Below, piece after piece: positions 31,083 through 42,783 of a DNA stretch of 64,000 bases. The position numbers were made by a program, and so were the translations under genes. Location: positions 2,294,001 to 2,358,000 of the forward strand of contig OZ345366.1 of the NCBI GenBank assembly GCA_977006965.1. The letters are read 5' to 3'. The stretch is from Phymatolithon calcareum. Taxonomy: Eukaryota > Rhodophyta > Florideophyceae > Hapalidiales. Position 1 is the first letter of the stretch. The number at the start of each line of letters is the position of its first letter. The notes beneath the pieces are model-generated. The model did no database searches. It saw only the letters and a program-made list of their open reading frames with translations, and had not been told where the DNA came from.

Positions 31083-33040
31083 TCCCCTTCAAAAATGTTC
31101 TCGCTGACGAAGCAGAGAGAGAAATCTCTTTCAGCGTCGGAGTATAGCGTTCGAACTTTTACTAGTGCTTTAGTGAGCTTTTCGTTAAAATGACACACCT
31201 GTCGATGATTTAATCATACTGCAGAACACACAGGAAAAAAAGTTAGCTTAAAAGCGCAGAACTAGAGTGTATCTAGTACGATAAGAATTGGAGCTTTTGT
31301 ACGCCTGGTGCAGTCAATGAGATATCGCATATCTGATCTTCGGAGACCATTGAGTTGCAGTGCGTGTAGTACAAGCTCAGACTACACAATTTCCGATTTC
31401 GTTAACGTATAGAAGAGTCTACAAATCTCGGCATATGCCGTATTGTTTACACGTAGTATTTGTTTTCAAAATGCAGAAGTGCTGATTAACCCGATATCGG
31501 TTCACAAGATCTTTCTTGCACGAGATTCCATTTGCGGCAAGAGCCACTGAATTTTACTTTCCATCGACGCAAATGCACTCTGTCTTAAATTGTGCCGACC
31601 GGCTGCTGATTTCGTCCCAGCTGCAGGCGAATGCGCAAAAAACCAAGACCTTCTACCGTGGGTAGAATTAGGGCATGTAAGTTCTCAAGGCAAAGTGGCT
31701 CTGAAAGGGAAAAACTATCTCTTCCATCTATTTCATACTAAAGTATCGGACAGCAGCGCTAGAAGGGCATTTGTCAACCACGTGGTTAGCAACATTAGCT
31801 CGTTCGGTGTCGTTGACGGCTACAATGGCCAATCGCAGAGCCTATTGCGGATCGTGTCAACGTCGTTCGAAGAGAAACGAGATCGCTCTAAACGCACATT
31901 TGCTTTCCTAATCCTAAGTGACCTTCACGCTTCGCTAGGATATAGCCACGTACCACGTCCGTAGGAGCTACTTTGCCAAACGTTAATGATCGCGGACAGT
32001 TCAGCATAAATGAAAGGGGAATACAGGAGTGTGTTTAGTAGATTAACTTGCTTGCAGCTGTTCGACAAAACTTGTCCTGTAGTTGATGTTTCCCGCTTGA
32101 GAAAGAAACAATGTGATAGTGATTCACGAGTTCAATGCAGACAGTTACGCCATATTTCGAAACGGCAGAGAATTCAACAACATGCATTGGTCATCATAAA
32201 AGCCTGCTTCTGTTCTTACCGGCTTTTTCGTAATGTGCACGTAATAAGTCGACAGCAAAGAACAATAGCAATGTACTTTCCTGTCTTCCATTTGGGTGTC
32301 TATCACTAGGAGCTCCTGGAGATTCACATTTTGCATGGATGGAAAACACATACTTACGTGGCGTGCTGGCTATTGGAAAAATCGGAGGAGGAACAGCCAT
32401 GCGACTTGGATGTCGCGAGTTGTGGAGCAGTGAACAGCATAGCAGCTTACAGAAGTTTATTTTCAAGACTGCAGTAGGAGCCCGAGGCGGTTTTCCCAAC
32501 CAGCATTGGTGGCTTAATTAGATCTATTCTGCAGGATCACTCATGCCATTGGCAGTTCTTTCCATTTTGATTCACGGCTTTCGTCAACCCCCAGTCAATT
32601 CAAATCTGGTTTCCTAGCAAATTCCGTCCCACAACAGGAGCTATTCGCTGGTCGAGCTGTAGAAAGTGAATTCCCTGATCGAAGACTTGAAGTTGCACTA
32701 TGGTGCAAAGAAGATGAGGACAGTAGTAATTTTTTACAAATGGAGGTCGCCCAACAAACTTCGTTATTGAGATAGCAAGTCGTATTGTGCCTCGATTCAT
32801 TCTTGTTCTAGGACAGAATTTGAATCTCTAAAAGGACGCCTTGTGCGTATCTCAGGCGCGGATTAAGACGTTGCTCATTGGGAAAGATGACGCATGTTCC
32901 AGGACAACAGAAGAAAAGGAATCTACTGGTGCACCGCACCTCCCCACACACAAAGAGTCTCGGTATCAGGCTTTCACGCGCCAAGTAGCGTGCCTTTTTT
33001 ACGTGGAGCTCGCCTGGCACAGCGAACATCTCCCGCCTGT
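31083..33040. other. Intergenic, no gene recognised
   Basis: The longest frame (about 31590-31964, 124 codons, plus) lacks an ATG at its start and has no recognisable motif. It may be retroelement debris. Nothing else is supported. Confidence 0.5.
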
Positions 33041-33049
33041 AAAAGTGCT

Positions 33050-33057
33050 TATATAAA
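33050..33057 (+). promoter_or_regulatory. TATA box of GH6 gene 1
   Basis: TATATAAA lies 94 bp upstream of the GH6 ATG. The second GH6 gene has TATATAAG at a similar distance (109 bp), so a common TATA-type promoter is likely. Confidence 0.55.
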
Positions 33058-33143
33058 CTACGATAGCATGGAAACACTGTATTATCCGCCATCGACTTCA
33101 ATCCCGGACCCCCACTTCGCTCTGCGCCTCAAAGATTTCAAGC

Positions 33144-34808
33144 ATGCGGAGTATTACTGTCTTCTTCTTAATCCTGACCATATGCGCAATAACCACTCCA
33201 CATCCCACAGGTTCTGTACCCTCGGCCAAGCATGCGAATTTCCCTAAAGGTTTCTGTTGCTTCTGGGCACCTGAGCTTCGCAATATGTGTAAGACATGCC
33301 AAAGCGTCGGCCAGAAAACCGGCTGGTGCTCAGGAACAGAGGATCGTTGTAAGCATTGCGGTGGCTCCTGGTGCGGCTCTGCGTCCCGCAAGCGAAATCA
33401 TGTTGTAACTGCTTCTTCCGGTTCCTCTGTCCCATCTGCATATTCCGACACTCCGCGGCAGAAAAATGTCCCTCGTCGCCACACTAGAGCTGACACTGAC
33501 AGTGTTGTAGACAACGACAAAGATGATGATGAACTCCCTGGTTCCCAGCCACCAACCAAGCCGTCGGTTGGAAACCCTTTCAAGGGGCACAAACTCTACG
33601 TGAATCCCACATTCAAGCGCAACATCCAAAAAACCATCAAATCCTTGCCTCCCGGCCTCGAGAAGAACAATCTTATCAAAATGCGCAACGTCGCGTCCGC
33701 ATACTGGCTCGATGTGAAAGAAAAAGTTCAACCTGAAGATGACAAGTCCACAAATTCCGCCGCAGGTATTCTCAAGGATGCCGCAAGCAAGCCAAGACCC
33801 CCGCTGGTCACCTTCATCGTATACAATCTTCCCAATCGCGATTGCAACGCCAAAGCATCCAACGGGGAAGTTTGCTGTGGTGGAAAATTAGTTGCAGGAA
33901 ACTGCAACTATCTCGATGCGGCTTCGGCAGGCACTTGCGGAAACGGCATGGATGAATACAAGCATGACTACATCGACAAACTAGCAGTATCCGTCAAAAA
34001 ATATTGCCACAAAGTCCCAATGGTACTCGTCATTGAACCTGATTCATTGCCCAATCTTGTGACCAACATCGACGAACCGAAGTGCGGAAGCTCTGCGACC
34101 AAAACAGCCTATCGCACCGGGATCAAATATGCCATCAAGACGTTGAGGACAGCATGTCCAAAAGCCACGCAGTATTTGGACGCGGCTCACGGAGGCTGGC
34201 TTGGGTGGCCGGACAACTTGATGAAGTTCGTCGAAGAAGTGAAACGCATGGGAATTTCAAACGACATCCGAGGTTTCTCTCTCAATGTCGCCAACTATCA
34301 ACCACTCGGCATTATGTGTCCCTCCGTGGGATTCTGCATCGCCGGCAAGAATAAGGGTCACCGTTGCTGCAATGATCCGTGCGGACTGGCCATGGAATAC
34401 AACCCCGGTCATTCTGAACTGAATTATGCAGCCGCGCTTAGCGATGCAATGAAGAAGGGTATTCCCGGATTCAATCCGAAATTCATCATCGATACCGGAC
34501 GCAATTCAAAGTCGCCGCGTGCAAGTTGCGCGCATTGGTGTAACGCACGCGGTGCTGGTGTTGGCCTGCGACCGACGACGAAGACGGCTGCGCCGGAACT
34601 TGTGGACGCTTATCACTGGTTGAAGACACCGGGTGAGTCGGATGGGTGCACGAATGTGCTTCCTGATGGAAGGAGTTGTCCCCGTTTTGACGCTTCGTGC
34701 GCTAGTGAGGACTCTATTGGTAGCAAGGCAGGAGAGCCGAGATGCCCGGAGGCAGGACATTGGTTTGACTTCCAAATCAAGATGCTTGCTAAGAACGCTG
34801 CTATGTAG
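33144..34808 (+). CDS. Secreted GH6 cellulase (cellobiohydrolase/endoglucanase family)
   Basis: 554 aa. A signal peptide (MRSITVFFLILTICAITT) leads to a Cys-rich module (residues 38-77: CCFW, CKTC, GWCSGTEDRC, CKHCGGSWC), a charged linker, and a GH6 catalytic domain from about residue 143. The catalytic motifs are LPNRDC with D233, VLVIEPDSLPNLV with D300 (equivalent of the family proton donor) and TPGESDG with D500; IIDTGRN and HWCNARGAG are also present. GH6 enzymes hydrolyse beta-1,4-glucan with inversion. The Cys-rich module is shared with the paralogue at 59409-61163 and is probably carbohydrate-binding (inference). A role in cell-wall or mucilage remodelling is more likely than feeding in a phototroph. 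Processive or endo mode cannot be told from the sequence. Confidence 0.93.
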   Translation: MRSITVFFLILTICAITTPHPTGSVPSAKHANFPKGFCCFWAPELRNMCKTCQSVGQKTGWCSGTEDRCKHCGGSWCGSASRKRNHVVTASSGSSVPSAYSDTPRQKNVPRRHTRADTDSVVDNDKDDDELPGSQPPTKPSVGNPFKGHKLYVNPTFKRNIQKTIKSLPPGLEKNNLIKMRNVASAYWLDVKEKVQPEDDKSTNSAAGILKDAASKPRPPLVTFIVYNLPNRDCNAKASNGEVCCGGKLVAGNCNYLDAASAGTCGNGMDEYKHDYIDKLAVSVKKYCHKVPMVLVIEPDSLPNLVTNIDEPKCGSSATKTAYRTGIKYAIKTLRTACPKATQYLDAAHGGWLGWPDNLMKFVEEVKRMGISNDIRGFSLNVANYQPLGIMCPSVGFCIAGKNKGHRCCNDPCGLAMEYNPGHSELNYAAALSDAMKKGIPGFNPKFIIDTGRNSKSPRASCAHWCNARGAGVGLRPTTKTAAPELVDAYHWLKTPGESDGCTNVLPDGRSCPRFDASCASEDSIGSKAGEPRCPEAGHWFDFQIKMLAKNAAM

Positions 34809-36061
34809 TGTCGTGCGATCCCGTCTTTCTACAGTCGGTGTGTGCATATCACTTCGTGGGGAAATTCTTGTAGTCATTGTCTTGCTTGTGCTTAGCGTAA
34901 AAGACATATGTGCAAAAAGTGTCTGTATTTCAAATGTTCAAATTTCAATTCTCGCTGTACCTCTGGTGCCTCCCCCTTTATCTATTGTATGTTATAGTGG
35001 TTTGATTTCCCGCAAGTGAGGTACGCAGCGCTTCGAGGGCCTCCTATCCTTTGCTGCGTTAAGGTAAATGTCAAATCCAAATCCAGTGCCGATTTCTTGC
35101 GCACAGTGCGACTATGAGTGAGGCTAGTCGATCCGCGTCTCCCATTGTTCTATTAGTTATCCTGTAAGGCATGTTATACGCTATTTAGCTATGCTTTCGT
35201 CGGAATTTTTAGGTCATCTGCTGGGATACGCAGGCATAGCGAAGAGTGGGTACTACGCTGGAGCCGAAGTGTCGGAGTCGGCGACCAATTGCGAGTTTGG
35301 CGTTGTTTAGTACCGTTGTAGATTCCAAGCGGGACCAAGCTAGCGTAGCGCAAATTCCTAGGGGCCAGGGAGTCCCTGTCTCTAGACCTGATAAATCAAA
35401 CATACTTGACCTGCGGCACGTACTTCTAAGAGTTCTTCCTCTTGCACCATATTTCCTTTTGCCTTTTCCACAAGGGGATGTATCATTCGGTCGTCAACAT
35501 GAACTGCACCGTTCACTTCGAGTCCACTCAATGGTGGTGGCTTGTTGGCAGGAGCAAAACGTAGTGCTCTTCTGGCGAAATAGTCTGCCATGCCTGACAG
35601 TATTTATTCCAGAGCAAAGGGCTGACTGCTCACAAAATTTCAGTTCCGGACATTACCAATGTTGCGCTTATCGTGCATATGCCAACTACCCGCAAATAAC
35701 CCGCAGCTTGCTCGGCCATAAAGCTATCTTGTATGTCGTACAGCAGGCATTATTTTAAGGACGAGGGTCTGAATGAGAGAAGAAAGGTGATGTTCTTGTA
35801 CTACATACCAATAATGCACTGAGTTTTCAGCACGATGTTGCTGGAAACATTGCATCGTTCTTGGTCGTTGCTCGTATCTCACAGTTCGCGTTATTCCCTC
35901 GCGTTTTGAGAACAGGATGCCCGATCATTGTCGCTTTGGAGAGTTGAGTAGTTGGATTCAGATCTTTGGGAGGTCGTCGTAGATTTAGCGAAATTTCAGA
36001 TCATAACAAAACCAAGTAGGCAGTGGTTGATAAACAGCATTCTACCTTCGTAAAAAACCTA
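34809..36061. other. Intergenic with retroelement-like debris
   Basis: Minus-strand 35382-35591 contains LVEKAKGNMVQEEELLEVRA, which aligns with minus-strand 36459-36600 (FVTKAKRTEEQEKLENVRTE). The two DNA segments (35010-35500 and 36420-36620) are diverged copies of one repeat. No intact gene. Confidence 0.5.
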
Positions 36062-36129
36062 GGATGGCCAAAAGCTGTGCCCTCAACGAACAGTTAACCG
36101 TTCGTTGAGGGCACAGTTGTCCGCCATCC
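36062..36129. repeat. Strong foldback hairpin
   Basis: A perfect 17-bp inverted repeat (CTGTGCCCTCAACGAAC, 36075-36091 and 36100-36116) with an 8-nt AGTTAACC loop is flanked by a further 7-bp pair GGATGGC/GCCATCC (36062-36068, 36123-36129). There is no coding sequence. It could be a transposon end, a structured RNA or a foldback remnant. Confidence 0.8.
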
Positions 36130-36458
36130 CAGACTTTCAGTGCCGCGCAGTGCAAGAAAAACTTGTCGCTGGTGACGTAATCTTGGACTTAAGCGCCTGT
36201 CCATGCGGTTCTACAATTGCTTCTTCTTTGTCTTTTCTCGACAATCGGCGGGCAGATTAGACATTATTTTCCACGTCAACAGTGGAGGTGCAGCTTATCC
36301 GACACGGCGGTATGACGTTAGCATCGGCGAGCACCTGGTTCATCTTCAAAATAATCTGGGAATGGTGAGAAGATCCAAATTGTCCCTTGTATTACACTGT
36401 ACTCTGCATCTCCCCCAAGTGAGGTTTGCAGCGCTTCGAAGCCCAAAGCGCGACCAAA

Positions 36459-37102
36459 TCAGCGTAGTACGAAGCACTGCAGTGACCAGAGGGTCCCCGT
36501 TTCCGGACTGCATAACAGTATGTTTGTGAGATCTTCGACTTCGGTACGTACGTTTTCGAGTTTCTCTTGTTCTTCCGTTCGTTTTGCCTTTGTCACGAAT
36601 CTGTCGGCGACAGATGCGGAACAGGGGGGGACCATCGGTTGTGAAAGTGCAACGAGTCTCCAATGCTCGTCTGTCAGCTTCAGGGACTTCTGTGGATCGC
36701 CGTCAAAGTATTCGACGGAGATGCTCATCCGATGTTGATCGCTGACGCTCGTGGAAGCTCAAAGGTGCCATTCGAATAGGCCAAAATTATCGCACTGCCG
36801 AATTGCTATCGTAGAGCCCAAAGGAGGGCAAGCAGAAGAGCTCGTGTCGTTTGTGGGCGGGGATTTCCTGTCGCAGTTTTAGGTTCTGAACTTGAAATCC
36901 CTTGAGTGGACATCATCTTCAGCTGCACGCGATACTCTCTGTGCTTGGCGGGTAGCTCGCTCCTTTCTACGCATACCTGTGTGTCACCCACAAAAGCGTA
37001 ACCAGCGCCTAGGTCTCTGTAAAACGCGGAAGGAGACCCAGTCCAGGGTTTCGTTGCGCGATTCGAGCGTGCAACTATCCGCTCATTCTTCTTTGAGGCC
37101 AT
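36459..37102 (-). mobile_element. Retroelement-like coding remnant, two frames
   Basis: Minus-strand frames 36806-37102 (starts MASKKNERIVARSN) and 36459-36728 (starts MSISVEYFDGDPQKSL, followed by a coiled-coil-like KRTEEQEKLENVRTEVEDL). The latter is related to the debris at 35382-35591. YFDGDPQ recalls the Tudor-like FDDGDK of the LINE at 52.1-53.6 kb. No complete domain is seen; LINE ORF1 origin is a guess. Confidence 0.4.
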
Positions 37103-38423
37103 GAACTCTGTTGGAACGAAGTATCCGGACTACAGCGCTTGCCAGGGACGTGACCATGTGTACACCTTTACATAGAGAATCGGTGCACGGCTCGCAGGAG
37201 ACGGTTGGACCGAATATACGATATATTGCAAGGGGAAGGCAATCTCCTGACAGAGAGCAATGCATTGGGTGTAACTGCATCGCTTGTTAATACCGAAGAA
37301 GATGTTGCCTTTCAGAAGGCCATTGTATTGTCGATGGAAGGGAATTCGAGATTCCACCGAGAAAGCAAAATGCAGACACTTCAAATCATGAAATAACTCC
37401 TCGACTTGTCATCGGAACTCCAGAAAAAAGCAAAGAATTTGAAGAACAGGAAACTATGCAAAGCACGGAGAAACTTGCGAAGCGCCGGCAGTTTTGCAGG
37501 AAAAATAGGAATATTAAGCGAAACCGGATTTTTTCATGAAGGTTTTCCAAATCCACGAGTTGTAGAAGCTTACTGGAATCCTGCCGCTAACATGTCAGAG
37601 GAGCAGGTCACAAGGAACCTCTTAATTTTGTGGTGTTAGAGCAGTTTTGGTACAAGACGTTTAGCGGGGATTCCTTCCATTTTAACGCCGCCGTGGGAGT
37701 TGCAGCAAAGACAAACTAGTGGGCTGCAACAAAGCTTATTGAAGAGTTCTTCAAGCCTCAACGGTTTGCAAAGATCAAATGGGTGCGATTGCAGCGCGGC
37801 GAAAAGGAAAGCGAGCGAACGTAGAATTTAGAAGACCGACATAGCCATAGTTATTGCACGTTGGTCGGCAAGCGTTTGCATTCCTCTTCGGACGCAATAG
37901 CCAACCATGTCATAAGATTGAAGCCCTCATAATGGACGCTATGCTTCAACGATGAGGATAGGATGCACGGCAAACAGGCGATCGTCTGTGGCGATGTCAT
38001 CAATTCGATGCATCTATGGTGGGAATTTGATCCATTTCCGGACCTGGGCCTGATCTAATTTTAGGATCTCAGATTGGATCATCCTCGCTGTTCTGTTCTC
38101 CAATACCCGCATCTGATTGGACAAGCCATGGGACATTTCTGTGGAAGATTGCCAGATCTGCGAACGATGTCGAAAATATGCAATTTTATATTCAAAAAAC
38201 ACTGCTCGCCTCGCCCACAAAGCTACCGTGGGATTCGAAAATGAGACAATCCGAACATTGTGCTCCGCTCGCCTCGTGCATGCCCCTCGCAAAAATCGGA
38301 TTCACGCTACTGTGCGTCTCTTTCGTGGTTCCCTTCTTCTGGTCCTTACGGGCGACAAAAACTGCAAAAAATATTGCTCCAAACAGGAAAAGCAAAAATC
38401 CTGAAAGCAAAAATTCTGAAAAA
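37103..38423. other. Intergenic, no gene recognised
   Basis: Small frames only (plus strand 37205-37396 and 37406-37639). No motif or homology recognised. Confidence 0.55.
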
Positions 38424-39830
38424 CTAGTCCGTCTTGACCGTCGGAGGCTTCCGCGGGGCCTTGATCAAGCCGGAGTTAAACATGACGAGTGACACTCCCA
38501 GCGCAATGTGCCCAAAGTAATTGAACCCCTTGAAGGCGGCCAAGCTTCGGTCTAATGCGAGCAGCACAAACGACATGATGAAGTAGTTGAGCGTCATGTT
38601 GGTGGCAATGATGGACAGGGCGTCGTAGAAGCCCTTGTAAGGCCCCGGCGTCTTGCCGTCAGCGGCCATAAACCGTGGGCGCAACTTCCTCCGCACCTGT
38701 CGGTGCACCATTGTCGCTGCGGCGACCGACAGGAAGAACATGTAGTAACCCGGATAGAAGCCGTGCCAGAAGGCAGACACTAAGTACGTGAAATACAAGT
38801 TAACTGAAGTTGGCGCACGGTCGTAAACATATCTCCGGAGCCACAGATTGGTGGTCTTGTTCCAATTCTGGCTCGATGTTCGCAAGCTCTGCGACGTTTC
38901 GTAGGCGAGGACGTCGATGTTTTCGACTCGGTCCCACCGATGCTGTCCAGTGGTTTTGTCCACACTGTTGTAACCCAACCCACCCATGCATGCGGCGCCC
39001 TCTGCGATCTTCCACCCGAAATAGTACTTGAACCGCACCCCGACAAGAGCGAACCAAATGACGACATAGCGGTACATCCAAGATCCCGTGGAAAAAAACT
39101 GGTTGCTAGTAAGCAACTCTGCGCATGGATACTTTGCGTTGATGGCGGTGTGTGCGGCGAAGAAGAACAAGCCCTGCATGAGCTTCCAAACCGCTGGTGC
39201 GTAGGGCGTGGGGCAGAAAAGGGTACCTTCCGCAAACATTTTGTAGTCAGTGTACTCAAACCCCGGTCCAATAGTGATATTGCCTGGAAACAAAATGAAA
39301 CTGAAAAATTCTAACGGACTTGGAACCTCAGTGACGCTACGTGCACGTTGCTCTGGTGTAGCATCCTCGTCGTGTGCGTCCTGCACGTTGTACGCCAGTC
39401 CCATGATTTTCTGTGTGGTGACCATCGCCACAAGAGTCCAATCCAGCGTCCATCCGAGATAGTCTGTGATCTGCCGGTACAAATGTCCACCTGCAAGAAT
39501 GAGCATAGCGGTCAGGGAAACGATTTTTGCACAGCGGGGCCCGCAAATGTGCATGAGGAAGTAGCATAGAAGGACGCTAGCAACATTGTACACAGCTTGG
39601 TAACCATTGACAAACTGCAGCATCCAGCCGCCAACAATCACCGAGAAATAATGCCGCGTATTGCCGGCCGGAAGAGAGCGCCAGCATAGGGCTGCAGGGT
39701 ACGCAAGAAGCAGACAGAGGAAGGTGCGCACCTCCGGTGCAGACACGGCGGCAATGTCGGCTAGACGGTCGACAGCAGAGAGTACAGGCGTCGGCGTGAG
39801 GGCCTGATCGAAGGAAAGCAGCACGTCCAT
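38424..39830 (-). CDS. MBOAT-family lysophospholipid acyltransferase
   Basis: 468 aa, choosing MDVLLSFDQA as start; the frame is open further upstream but without ATG. About ten hydrophobic segments span the protein. The two MBOAT active-site motifs are present: QNWNKTTNLWLRR with Asn324 and SAFWHGFYPGYY with catalytic His356. FFSFILFPGNITIGPGFEY and the overall order match the LPCAT/ALE1/LPLAT subgroup, which reacylates lysophosphatidylcholine and related lipids in the Lands cycle at the ER. Head-group specificity is unknown. It is divergently arranged with the Hsp70 gene. Confidence 0.9.
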   Translation of the reverse strand: MDVLLSFDQALTPTPVLSAVDRLADIAAVSAPEVRTFLCLLLAYPAALCWRSLPAGNTRHYFSVIVGGWMLQFVNGYQAVYNVASVLLCYFLMHICGPRCAKIVSLTAMLILAGGHLYRQITDYLGWTLDWTLVAMVTTQKIMGLAYNVQDAHDEDATPEQRARSVTEVPSPLEFFSFILFPGNITIGPGFEYTDYKMFAEGTLFCPTPYAPAVWKLMQGLFFFAAHTAINAKYPCAELLTSNQFFSTGSWMYRYVVIWFALVGVRFKYYFGWKIAEGAACMGGLGYNSVDKTTGQHRWDRVENIDVLAYETSQSLRTSSQNWNKTTNLWLRRYVYDRAPTSVNLYFTYLVSAFWHGFYPGYYMFFLSVAAATMVHRQVRRKLRPRFMAADGKTPGPYKGFYDALSIIATNMTLNYFIMSFVLLALDRSLAAFKGFNYFGHIALGVSLVMFNSGLIKAPRKPPTVKTD

Positions 39831-40537
39831 GTTGCGAGCACGCAGTGATCTACTACAACTGTGCCCAAGGCCGCTGCTGCTTGGCGGCGGGCGTGGGGAA
39901 TGGGCAATGTTCTGTTCTGGTTGGGGTTTGTGATGAGAGAGATGATGAGGATGTAAAGAGATGACGATCGGATTGGATGAATAGAGGGTTACGGAGGGTT
40001 GTGCATTTCGGTTGGTGAATACTGAGCACCAACTGCACCCTGAAAATTCTGGTGCTCGGCAGACATACACACAAAGATCTCATTGAAAGACTCAGCTGCT
40101 CCAGTTCAACTTGCGACAGGTGGCGCCTGTGACACCGCTCGAATAATAATTACATACTGATCTCGCGAGCTCAATTACAATTCCATTTGTGTAGTTTGTA
40201 ATTAACAATCGACTTGATCTCCCAGTCGTTCGCATCCTGTCATAGAGATAGCCCTGATTGGTTGTCTACTGCGGACGACGGCGACGTGAGCAGAAATGGC
40301 AGTCTGTGATTGGTCAATGTGGACGTGCTCAAATGGCCACTTGCGGATCAGAACATGCCACGGGTTCGACGTGGCAAGCGTGGCACTGAACGCTTCTGGT
40401 TCTTTCTACGACATTCCACCGCTTTCCGACGGCCGTCGACCTCATCTTTCGGTTAAGTGGACCCAGAGCTTTATACTCCCTGCCAAACACTTACGCATCC
40501 CTTCGAGGCAGTCATTCACCGTCCTGCACCCATCACA
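39831..40537. promoter_or_regulatory. Divergent intergenic region between MBOAT and mtHsp70
   Basis: 707 bp must hold both promoters. A TTATAC element at 40471, 67 bp before the Hsp70 ATG, may be its TATA box. GAA/TTC trinucleotides around 40387-40420 loosely resemble heat-shock elements but do not give a clean nGAAnnTTCn array. Confidence 0.4.
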
Positions 40538-42562
40538 ATGCGTGCATTAAGTCGATTTGGCGTCGCCCTGAGACCGGCGCTCGCGCGCGTCCAAAGCCGC
40601 GGCCTCTCATCTGCAATCTCTGGTGATGTCATTGGCATTGATCTTGGCACGACAAACTCATGTGTCTCGGTGATGGAGGGTAAGACCCCTCGTGTCATTG
40701 AGAACGCAGAGGGCGTCCGCACAACACCGTCTGTCGTCGCCTTTACCGCCGACGGGGAGAAGCTCGTGGGCACGCCAGCCCGTCGCCAGGCTGTGACTAA
40801 CCCTGAGAACACACTCTTCGCCACAAAACGACTCATCGGACGTCGATTCCACGATGAGGAGTCACAGCTCGATGTCAAGCAAATGCCTTACCATATCGTC
40901 CCTGGACCTAATGGCGACGCCTGGGTCGAGGCGGCAGGACAGAAGTACTCCCCAAGTCAGATCGGCGCCTTCGTTCTCCAGAAGATGAAGGAGACTGCTG
41001 AGTCCTTTCTGGGCCGTAAGGTTAACCATGCTGTCATCACAGTCCCAGCGTACTTTAATGACTCCCAACGACAGGCCACGAAGGATGCAGGCAAGATCGC
41101 AGGTCTCGAAGTTGCTCGCATCATCAACGAGCCTACAGCTGCCGCACTGGCCTATGGTCTCGACAAGGCTGACGGTAAGATTATTGCAGTCTATGATCTC
41201 GGCGGTGGGACATTCGATGTGAGTATCCTTGAAATTTCAGGTGGTGTTTTTGAGGTCAAGGCGACGAATGGTGACACACATCTCGGAGGTGAGGATTTTG
41301 ATAACCTTCTCCTCGAGCATCTTGTATCCGAATTTAAGAAGGATCAGGGTATCGACCTGTCCAAGGACAGACTTGCTCTGCAGCGACTGCGTGAGGCCGC
41401 CGAGAAGGCAAAGATTGAGCTCTCCTCAACCATGCAGACGGACATCAACCTGCCCTTCATCACCGCTGACGCCGCGGGTCCGAAGCATATGAACATGAAA
41501 CTCACCCGTGCCAAGTACGAATCCCTCGTCGATCCGCTCGTGCGTCGCACGCTTGACCCAATGCGTAACTGCCTCAAGGATGCCGGCGTGTCTTCCAAGG
41601 ATATCGCTGACATACTCATGGTTGGTGGAATGACCCGTGTTCCGCGTGTGCAGCAAACTGTCAAAGACTTCTTTGGCAAGGAGCCGTCTAAGAGTGTGAA
41701 TCCCGACGAAGTCGTCGCTATGGGAGCAGCTGTACAAGCCGGTGTGCTGAGAGGCGATGTGAAGGATATCCTCCTTCTCGATGTCACCCCTCTTTCTCTC
41801 GGACTGGAGACGCTCGGCGGTGTTTTCACCCGTCTCATCAACAGAAACACTACTATCCCGACCAAGAAGTCACAGGTGTTCTCCACCGCTGCCGACAATC
41901 AAACACAGGTGGGTATCAAAGTATTACAAGGAGAGCGGGAAATGGCGATTGATAACAAGACGCTGGGCGATTTTGACCTAGTGGGTATTCCACCCGCGCC
42001 GCGTGGCGTCCCGCAAATCGACGTCGTGTTTGACATTGATGCCAATGGTATTCTCAATGTATCCGCGCGTGATAAGGCCACTGGTCGCGAGCAGAGCATT
42101 GTCATTCAGAGCTCTGGTGGACTTTCTGACGCGGATATCCAGGATATGGTGAAGAATGCGGAATCGTACGCTGCAGCGGATAAGGAGCGCCGCGAACTTA
42201 TCGAAGCTAAGAATGACGCGGACAGCCTTTTGTATAGCACCGAGAAGAGTTTCTCGGAGCATCGCGATAAGCTCAACGCTGATCAGGCGAGCGCTGTGGA
42301 GAACTCCATCGCCGATCTTAAGGCTGAACTCGAGAAGGACCCGGTGAGTTTGACAGAGGTGAAGGCGAAGACGGAGGCACTGCAAAAGTCGGCAATGACC
42401 ATTGGTGAGGCTATGTACAAGGCGAGCCAGGATGCCAACGCGAAGAAGAACGCCGAGGCTGATGGCGCATCGACTTCAGCATCATCGGACGAGGGAGACC
42501 CAAAGAGCGAAAAGAGTGACTCCGACACAGATGATGATAAGAAGCACAGCCAGAAGGCATGA
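40538..42562 (+). CDS. Mitochondrial Hsp70 (DnaK-type, Ssc1/mortalin)
   Basis: 674 aa from [13 protein letters not shown], an Arg-rich amphipathic mitochondrial targeting sequence (about 30 residues). It includes the nucleotide-binding domain with [11 protein letters not shown], the [17 protein letters not shown] signature, the [11 protein letters not shown] signature and the [12 protein letters not shown] signature. A substrate-binding domain with [12 protein letters not shown] and a charged C-terminal tail (Asp/Lys/Ser-rich) follow. Full length for the family. It drives protein import and folding in the matrix with Tim44 and GrpE partners. Upstream in-frame codons reach 40457 but the leader starting at 40538 is the clear choice. 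Confidence 0.97.
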   Translation: MRALSRFGVALRPALARVQSRGLSSAISGDVIGIDLGTTNSCVSVMEGKTPRVIENAEGVRTTPSVVAFTADGEKLVGTPARRQAVTNPENTLFATKRLIGRRFHDEESQLDVKQMPYHIVPGPNGDAWVEAAGQKYSPSQIGAFVLQKMKETAESFLGRKVNHAVITVPAYFNDSQRQATKDAGKIAGLEVARIINEPTAAALAYGLDKADGKIIAVYDLGGGTFDVSILEISGGVFEVKATNGDTHLGGEDFDNLLLEHLVSEFKKDQGIDLSKDRLALQRLREAAEKAKIELSSTMQTDINLPFITADAAGPKHMNMKLTRAKYESLVDPLVRRTLDPMRNCLKDAGVSSKDIADILMVGGMTRVPRVQQTVKDFFGKEPSKSVNPDEVVAMGAAVQAGVLRGDVKDILLLDVTPLSLGLETLGGVFTRLINRNTTIPTKKSQVFSTAADNQTQVGIKVLQGEREMAIDNKTLGDFDLVGIPPAPRGVPQIDVVFDIDANGILNVSARDKATGREQSIVIQSSGGLSDADIQDMVKNAESYAAADKERRELIEAKNDADSLLYSTEKSFSEHRDKLNADQASAVENSIADLKAELEKDPVSLTEVKAKTEALQKSAMTIGEAMYKASQDANAKKNAEADGASTSASSDEGDPKSEKSDSDTDDDKKHSQKA

Positions 42563-42783
42563 AGGAAACATGTGTAGCAGGTAACAACTGCCACTAGAAT
42601 TGAAAAAGAACAAAGACAGGTCCGGGGTGCGTGACAGAAGTGCTGACCTGACCTCAGCCGCAGGATCTGACCCCGCCTTGTAAATCTACTAATGAGAAAT
42701 GCCGGTAGAAGAAAGATTGAATAGGGTAAGTTTTGTTGAGTGTACGGTAATAAAAGTGAGAGTTAATTAATGTACGCTATACG

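Noticed and set aside
38424-40070. Longer MBOAT frame starting at 40070
   Set aside because: The extension lacks an initiating ATG and is low-complexity; MDVLLSFDQ at 39830 fits the family N-terminus.
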